DNA of 64,000 nucleotides from Nemopilema nomurai (lineage: Eukaryota > Cnidaria > Scyphozoa > Rhizostomeae > Rhizostomatidae), in the NCBI GenBank assembly GCA_003864495.1, contig ML133440.1, positions 296,665 through 360,664 on the forward strand. The letters are read 5' to 3'. Both the position numbers and the translations under genes were made by a program. The first letter of the stretch is position 1. Each line of letters begins with the position of its first letter. The notes beneath the pieces were generated by a model. It had not been told where the DNA came from and did no database searches. It was given only the letters and a program-made list of their open reading frames with translations. Shown here in pieces: positions 57,992 through 64,000 of this stretch.

Positions 57992-60900
57992 TTATGGCAT
58001 TGGCACCTCTGATGTATTTTTTGGATGCTACCGGAACTTTGAAATTCTTCAAACTGCAGCAAGTTTTGCATTGCAAGAACTAGGTCGGCTTGTCTCCAAT
58101 TTAAGACGAGGAAGTTCCTTGCTGAGCTAGCAATGATGGGAGAGTTGACCAAAATTTGTGTTAAACGGTTAAAAACTCGCAAACACTTCGCCTTTTTAGT
58201 GAACAGTTTGCTGATGTTCGGATATAGTGCGTCACTACACCAACAGATAGGCGCATCCTTATTTTGCGTAAAATTGTGTGCTAAATTGGCTTCGCAGTGG
58301 AGGTTCCTCAGTAACTTACACTTGAATAATTAATGAAGCGCTCAGCGAGCCTGGTGAAGGTAAATCAAGCCACGAATACTTTCGTAATCAATCGAAAAAG
58401 TGAGATGTATGGTAGAAATAAAGGAAAACTAGTGAGCTCAGCTGGATGCTTAATTTGGTTGCAGTGAACGGCAATGCTTTGAAACCAGCACGATCAACAC
58501 CTCTCAGTACGCTATTTACTTCTATGGTAGTAGATTTGCTTGTCACAGCAAGCTTTGAAAAAATGAACACAAAAATGAATTGCTAAAATTTACTTCTTTT
58601 TTATGAAATGTTGATTTGGTTGTTGTGCAAGGAGGTGGATGATGATATTTTCCAAGTAGCATACAAGTTGCCTTTTGGTCTAAACTCAGTTGTTTAATGA
58701 ATTCATCAAAAAAGCGGTTTCTGAACGGAGCTGCTTGTTGTTAATGTGGAGGAGCACATGTTCTCAAAAATAGCACTCAGTAGTTTCGGACATTTTGAAT
58801 CAGCTCATGAAGCATTTTCTTACAGGGCTGCAATTGCACAATAGTGTTTGACTTGACTTCCGCATGCAGCTGGTTCGCCTGGTAGACTCCAGGAGACATG
58901 GCTGCACTTTTGCTCAAGTTTATGGGTAAATTTAGTAATAGCCACGTTTAATTCTGTTCAAAATGTTGATTCCCTGTGCAAACTTTCGGCCTTTTGTGTC
59001 CCTGTGAACCTAGGCGAGTCTAAAAGAAGCTATAGTGATCAATGTCTACCTTTGAAAAGAGAATCTCTTTATACGTTTAGTAGGGGCTAACTCTTCCTGT
59101 AAATAGACTATAAATCTATTAAAATTCTTATTATCTATGCAAAGTCGGAAACAAAGCCCTTCTTTGGAACTGTTATTCCCAGAAAATTGAGCTACTTACT
59201 GATTTGGAAGTTTCATACTGGTTAAAAGAGCTTTCAAGTTCTTTGTATAATTGTGCTTTAAATGGAAGTGGTTTATCCCAATCTTCAGAGCATCGTTGGA
59301 TTGCTGCGCAAAGCCTGCCTAATCTCTACAAGCTAATCTCAGCCGCAATTGTCCACTAAACCTGAGGCGATGGCATTTAAGTTGTATCATGCGAAAGGAT
59401 GTCGATAAGTGGCAAAGAGACACAGCTCTCAAGCGTTTGCAAAGCTAAAAGACAATCATAATGAAATCCGAACAATCCAAAACAACATGCATTGAGATAT
59501 GATTTGGCTATCCAAACTGAGCTTCTTAGAGCAAGTCCTAATTTCTTTTAAATTAATCGCGTTTTGCCTCGGTCTGCACAGCACACTTCTCCTTTTGGGG
59601 TTCTCTTCACAAGTAACACTTCATACAGTTCTAAATTTCATCGTGATTATAGGAATAAAAATTAGCTATCAAGCACAGTTCAACGAAGGAGCATGTTGCT
59701 TTATTTCATTGTACTGTTTCGTTCCTAAGGCATTCCCTATTTATTATTGCTTCAATTTTCAACCATAGTAACGCACTATTTCTTCATAGAAAGTTCTGAT
59801 GGTATTTTTACTTGCCGACCAACCTGCTATTTTAGTTAAAATCTGGCCAATCGAAATCCAATTAACAGTCCTCGAACCTTCCTAGGCCCATAAAAGTTTC
59901 AAAAGTCATTGGAAGCAGCTGCATAGGTTTTTCTAACCATAGTTGAACCTCAAAATGAATTTTTTTGATTTTTTTGGGATCGAAATCATATTAGCCTGCT
60001 TGGAATTGTGACAAAAAAGCGAGTTTGAAGCATTTTAAGCATGAAGTGGTTTCTCGTACCTCTGAGCTTGTGTATTCAACTGTTAATCTCATCAATTAGA
60101 TTTTGGGGTTGGCTTAGGGTTTTATAGCAGGTAAAAAGTGATGTTTTATTTGTAATTTTGGTCAAAATCGCCTATGCAGTTTAAATCTTTAATAAATCGT
60201 CAATGCGTGCATTGATCTATGAATATTGGTCTCAGCGAATAGCCACTAAGAATAGCATTTAACTTAAATTTCTGCAAAGAATTCCGTGTCCTTATGAACG
60301 TAAGCAGGCCCTTGTAGAGGAAATCTTGAATTTTTCGCGGCCACGCCCTTCAAACTCTTGGAAAGAGAAAGGGCAACGACCTTTTTAAGTCTCCTTTGTG
60401 TTAGAAAGATATCTTCAATGAAACCGCAAGTGGAAATAAATGTATACTTCTCACATAACATCTTAGAAGCGATAGGAAAATTCAGATCATCAAAACAGTT
60501 CAGCCGGTCACTTAACAATTACATTATTACTTTTCTTCGCTTTAATGCAAATTGATCTATTAGCACTGGCAGCTCAAGGTCGAAGGAAATGTCTACCTCA
60601 CTTCCTATCAATACCAAATAATCTAATCGTTTTCCACTTTTGTTGCTCGGAGTTTATTATTTTCATTTTGCTGTGTCATCTCTCGAAAGATGCTGCTGTA
60701 ATAGAAATTGCTCCTGAAATCTGTATAATCTTATGGAGGTTGGGGTTTAGAGCCTCAAAAGCTCACCGTTTTTTTTTTCTTATTTCCATTTCTGCAATCA
60801 AAACTTGGAAAGCTCGAATTATTGAAAAGACAGCAGCTTGTCCAGGAACACCATTAGCTAGCTTCTCTATAACTGTCACTTGAAATCCCATTTGTTTGAA

Positions 60901-62335
60901 TAGAGTGCAGACAACTGGACCATACCTTTGCTGGCTTTGGACGAGAATCTTCTCTCTAACTTACTCAGAATTAGGTCGATGAAGGAATAATAGAAGAGTC
61001 AGGGTAAATTCTGTTGCTGGTTTACTAATTCCAAACTTTTACTGGATCTGCCCATCCCGTCACCCCCAGAGGTACCTTTAATGCACCTTGGGGAAAATCT
61101 TGGACTCCAGACCCCCATTATCCCTTGGGTGTGCCACTAATTTCCCCCAATAAAAGTCCCGTTAGGTCTCAATATTAGAAAGTGCTCATGTTTTATCATA
61201 GGAAATAACTCCGTTATCTCTCTTCGGCCTTTATTTGGTGTTATCAATGAAGAAAAAACTGGCCACCTCAGAATAACATTAAAACACATTTATGTTTACT
61301 TGCACTTGAAACTGGCAGCCAAATGGTCCTATTGCTTTTGAGCGACTTCATAGAAATTTGACAAGCTTTTTGAATTCTAAACACCGGAAAGGAGCGCTTG
61401 ATATCCCAGACACCTTATTCTTATTATCTAAGCATAATAGCGACCACATGTTAACTCAATACACTTATAGATATACCCCGAACTCTTGATTGAAGGCATC
61501 ATTCCAATGCATGCAATGATTACCAATCTTTTTTGTCATAGACCGATTGTTTAGCTGTGAATAATCTTTCTAATTTTAGATTATCAGGAAATTAACAATT
61601 TCCATTGGTGAATATATGCACGCCTTTGGATATTTCGTTCTTTGTAAGAAGTGTTTTTCTCAATCCATCCCAACTCTCTTGTGTCACTATGACATACATG
61701 CAGGTCAGGTGACTAGACTCCAGATTTCATCACATAAATTTAAGGTCATATATAGGTAATTAGGTATTTTAAATTTTTTTCAATTTTCAAGTATAAGAAT
61801 TTTGAACAAGTACAAGAAACATTTCCATAAAAATATACTTTTTTGGGTTTGCACAAAAGCACTGATATTCTCGGAAGCTTCAAATTGAAAAATCTCTTGA
61901 AATTTTTTCAGGGTAAATTTTAGGATCTGGTAGACTCCCCTGCCATAAACCCCAAAAATTGTTACAGTCTGGAAGAACGGCTGAGTTTGATTCCTTGCAT
62001 GATAATCCTTCCTTGCACGGTGGATAATGTTTTTGTTTACCAATTGAAAGTCAACAATTGTTTCACGAAGTCACTTTCTACGAGAATTCGGTGCGCTTAC
62101 TCCCTCTGCGGGGTTTTGCCAAGGGACACGTGACCAAGCTCTATTGTTTTGAGTTTGTGGTTTGGGCGGCGGCTGGTCATGTGACAAAAACAAGTTTATT
62201 TTAAGAAACCCGTCGACATAAAAACATAATGCCGAGTTGGAGCTTGATGGTTTGGTAATGTCTATGTTGCGTCAGGTAATGAAACGACAGCAAATTGCAC
62301 AACGTGGAAGTATTTTGAATCCGTAGAGTGGAGAG
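57992..62335. other. Gene-poor region with unrecognised minus-strand coding-like fragments
   Basis: No family recognised. On the minus strand, short stretches look protein-like: near 60960-60780 (QRYGPVVCTLFKQMGFQVTV, then GQAAVFSIIRAFQVLI), 60518-60264 (with KYTFISTCGFIEDIFLTQRR) and 59340-59150 (AAIQRCSEDWDKPLPFKAQL). They are separated by stops and frame changes and share no splice logic that I can see. They could be the remains of one decayed gene or mobile element. The right end should contain the promoter of the gene at 62336. Confidence 0.35.
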
Positions 62336-62839
62336 ATGACAGCAAGCAAGGATCGCGGTGGACGGCAGATGAGCCCCGATGTCGATAAATATTTCAATAT
62401 GCTAAAGGAGCAGTTTTCGTTTGACGGCCTAAGACGATCATCGTCTGCTGGATCCAGTAAAGAGCACAGATCCATTGTGTTTCGAAGTCGTTTCGATAAT
62501 CTAAGCAACGATATTTCTCACAAATACCACAGGCACAGCATGGTCGAAGGTGGAAGTCTTTATGTTGCAAAGCAGCGGAGCCTTGACTCTGCCCTAAGTA
62601 AAAGTGCAAGAGGCCTCCATCTACAGACAGATCACATGGCTCACCAAGGACGGCTATCAGCTTCTTTAACAAGTGGAGAATTTCGCGACCTTATCAATAA
62701 TAACGACTTTGGTTCTGAAGACTTGCAGTCCCGGCACATGGAAATGGCCTTAAATCAGGGAAAATTGAATAGCGTTTCCGAGCAGAACAGAAAAAAGCGG
62801 AGGAAAGTGTTTGAAAAGGAGAGAAAATACTCGAAATAA
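62336..62839 (+). CDS. Hypothetical single-exon protein, 167 aa
   Basis: An uninterrupted frame from ATG (62336) to TAA (62837-62839), not repeat-driven, in a locally less AT-rich stretch. The protein is hydrophilic and Ser/Arg/Lys-rich, with no signal peptide or membrane segment. The N-terminal part (SPDVDKYFNMLKEQFSFDGL) could form an amphipathic helix, followed by a Ser-rich RRSSSAGSS patch. The C-terminus KKRRKVFEKERKYSK is a strong basic cluster, suggesting nuclear or nucleic-acid association. I do not recognise the family. It is on the same strand as the MATE array but about 4.8 kb from it, with no sign of shared function. It could also be one exon of a larger gene, though no splice site is needed to explain it. 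Confidence 0.6.
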   Translation: MTASKDRGGRQMSPDVDKYFNMLKEQFSFDGLRRSSSAGSSKEHRSIVFRSRFDNLSNDISHKYHRHSMVEGGSLYVAKQRSLDSALSKSARGLHLQTDHMAHQGRLSASLTSGEFRDLINNNDFGSEDLQSRHMEMALNQGKLNSVSEQNRKKRRKVFEKERKYSK

Positions 62840-64000
62840 AACACAATGTTTATTGCTGATATGACTGACGTTTGCCGTTTGCATATTTTCCTGGTTAATA
62901 GTTTATGGCGTCTCCCAACGCATATTAGCAACTTAGCCCCGTTATCACTAGTTAATTGTCAGTAGACACTACTTTGTGGTTCGCTGTCCAAGGAGGATCG
63001 GTGATTCTTGTTCGCTGATTTAACGATGTTATTGGCTGGTGCCTACTCAGTCGTACTGAAGTCATGCTGGGTACGTTTCAGTTAATTACCACGAAGAGCA
63101 TGTGATGCATTACCTCGTCTAGGGATCTCTGAGGTAGAGATATTGTCTTGCTCAACAGCAATTTTTTTAGTTGAGATTGTTTGTGGGAACCCCCATTTTT
63201 TGTGCTCCTGTATATAACTGAATGCATAAATTTGTAAATTTGTTCGCAGTTCGTCTCAAAAATTATGTTCGTTCATGAATTATATTCATTTGTAATGTAT
63301 ACATGTGTCAGTTTGTCAAAAATTTGGATTCGTTTTGGGCACCCATTTCCCCCAGAATAACTGTTGACAGATGAATAGATCCCTGTCGCGACTTATTCGT
63401 GCAGACAGAAGTGCATATTTTGACTAAAGAGAATGCACGAAATCTCTTAACATACCAAAGCAGATTTGTGCCTAAAATACAGCAGAAATTCCGGAATATT
63501 GTTCTTTGCGTTCTATGGCAAAAATGTACTGTGATGAAGGATATGATTTTGAAAGCAAAAATTGTTCTGAATTCTGATGTGTTTGCGGAAGCTAAACAAA
63601 ACAATTTGCAGAAATTAGAATACACGAATAAGGCCCCAATGAACTGCACGGATAAAAATGGTCTCCCTTTTACAACTTCAAGCCCATGAGACGTTCTTTG
63701 GTTTGAACATGTTTGTGGTGATGTTTCTATGAATGGTGTAATGATTCCATTTCCCAACTAGGTTCAGGAGCTGTTGATAAATTGCAGAGTAATTTGTTAG
63801 TCAAGTACCCTCCTGTTTTTGATTCCAGTAGTTTGTCCAGTTCTTAACCAAATTAAGCATGTTAGAGAGAATTGATTTCAATTTTCAATCATAGAAAAAT
63901 ACAACGAAAAGGGCTTTTGTTACTCTGACCTATCAGAGGTCTTACCTCTCATGGTTAGCCTTCCCAATTTGATGCAAGTTATTCGTTTTAACTTTCATCA
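62840..64000. other. Downstream region of the hypothetical gene
   Basis: The 3' UTR of the 167-aa gene probably lies at the left. Overlapping open frames at 63399-63689 (plus, 96 codons, with LTYQSRFVPKIQQKFRN) and 63308-63757 (minus, 149 codons) conflict with each other. The plus frame has the more protein-like composition, but neither has a recognisable motif, and I do not call a gene. Confidence 0.4.

Overview
The window looks like nuclear DNA of an invertebrate animal. It is AT-rich, its genes are split into many short exons by GT-AG and some GC-AG introns, and the introns are full of DNA transposon, LINE, SINE and LTR remnants. A cnidarian (anthozoan-like) source is my best guess, from the intron-rich genes and the THAP, Harbinger and hAT remnants. 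Nothing in the sequence proves it.

The main content is a head-to-tail, plus-strand array of MATE-family (SLC47-like) multidrug and toxin extrusion transporter genes. From left to right: (A) the last four exons of a gene cut by the window edge (105-1083); (B) a complete 16-exon gene (2796-14568, 584 aa); (C) a 16-exon gene (15623-27376) with a reading-frame break in exon 2; (D) a complete 16-exon gene (31276-43400, 570 aa); (E) a near-identical recent copy of D (46625-57549) with two small frame breaks. I rebuilt the exons by hand from splice sites, phase and paralogue comparison. The lengths of the exons encoding the membrane core match across copies (43, 45, 98, 98, 114, 68, 109, 76, 70, 133, 38, 57 bp), apart from the breaks in E. 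Only the N-terminal part of exon 2 and the cytosolic linker exon near the C-terminus vary. Each protein should have 12 core membrane helices plus a 13th C-terminal helix and act as a proton/organic-cation antiporter.

D and E lie in a tandem segmental duplication with a unit of about 14.05-14.11 kb. Each unit is bounded by a roughly 0.4 kb 3'-flank repeat, present three times (29391, 43444, 57585). A Harbinger transposase fossil lies just upstream of each gene. The first flank repeat sits inside the transposase and is bracketed by a 40-bp duplication, which suggests a third unit was once present and has been deleted. D then gained, or E lost, a LINE (37048-38608), a small LTR element (41085-42373) and a tRNA-derived SINE (42813-43118). 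E gained a hAT remnant, a strongly expanded minisatellite and a perfect 17-bp hairpin.

Intron 4 of B carries a 2.4 kb THAP-encoding transposon with a hAT element nested inside it. Intron 4 of C carries a pogo/Tigger-like element with a Harbinger-type MITE nested inside it. Right of the array, 57992-62335 is gene-poor with unrecognised coding-like fragments on the minus strand. It is followed by a probable single-exon gene (62336-62839, 167 aa) of unknown function. I found no rRNA genes, functional tRNA genes, CRISPR arrays or prokaryotic operons. I see no new defence or biosynthetic system. The novelty is in the structure and evolution of the transporter array.
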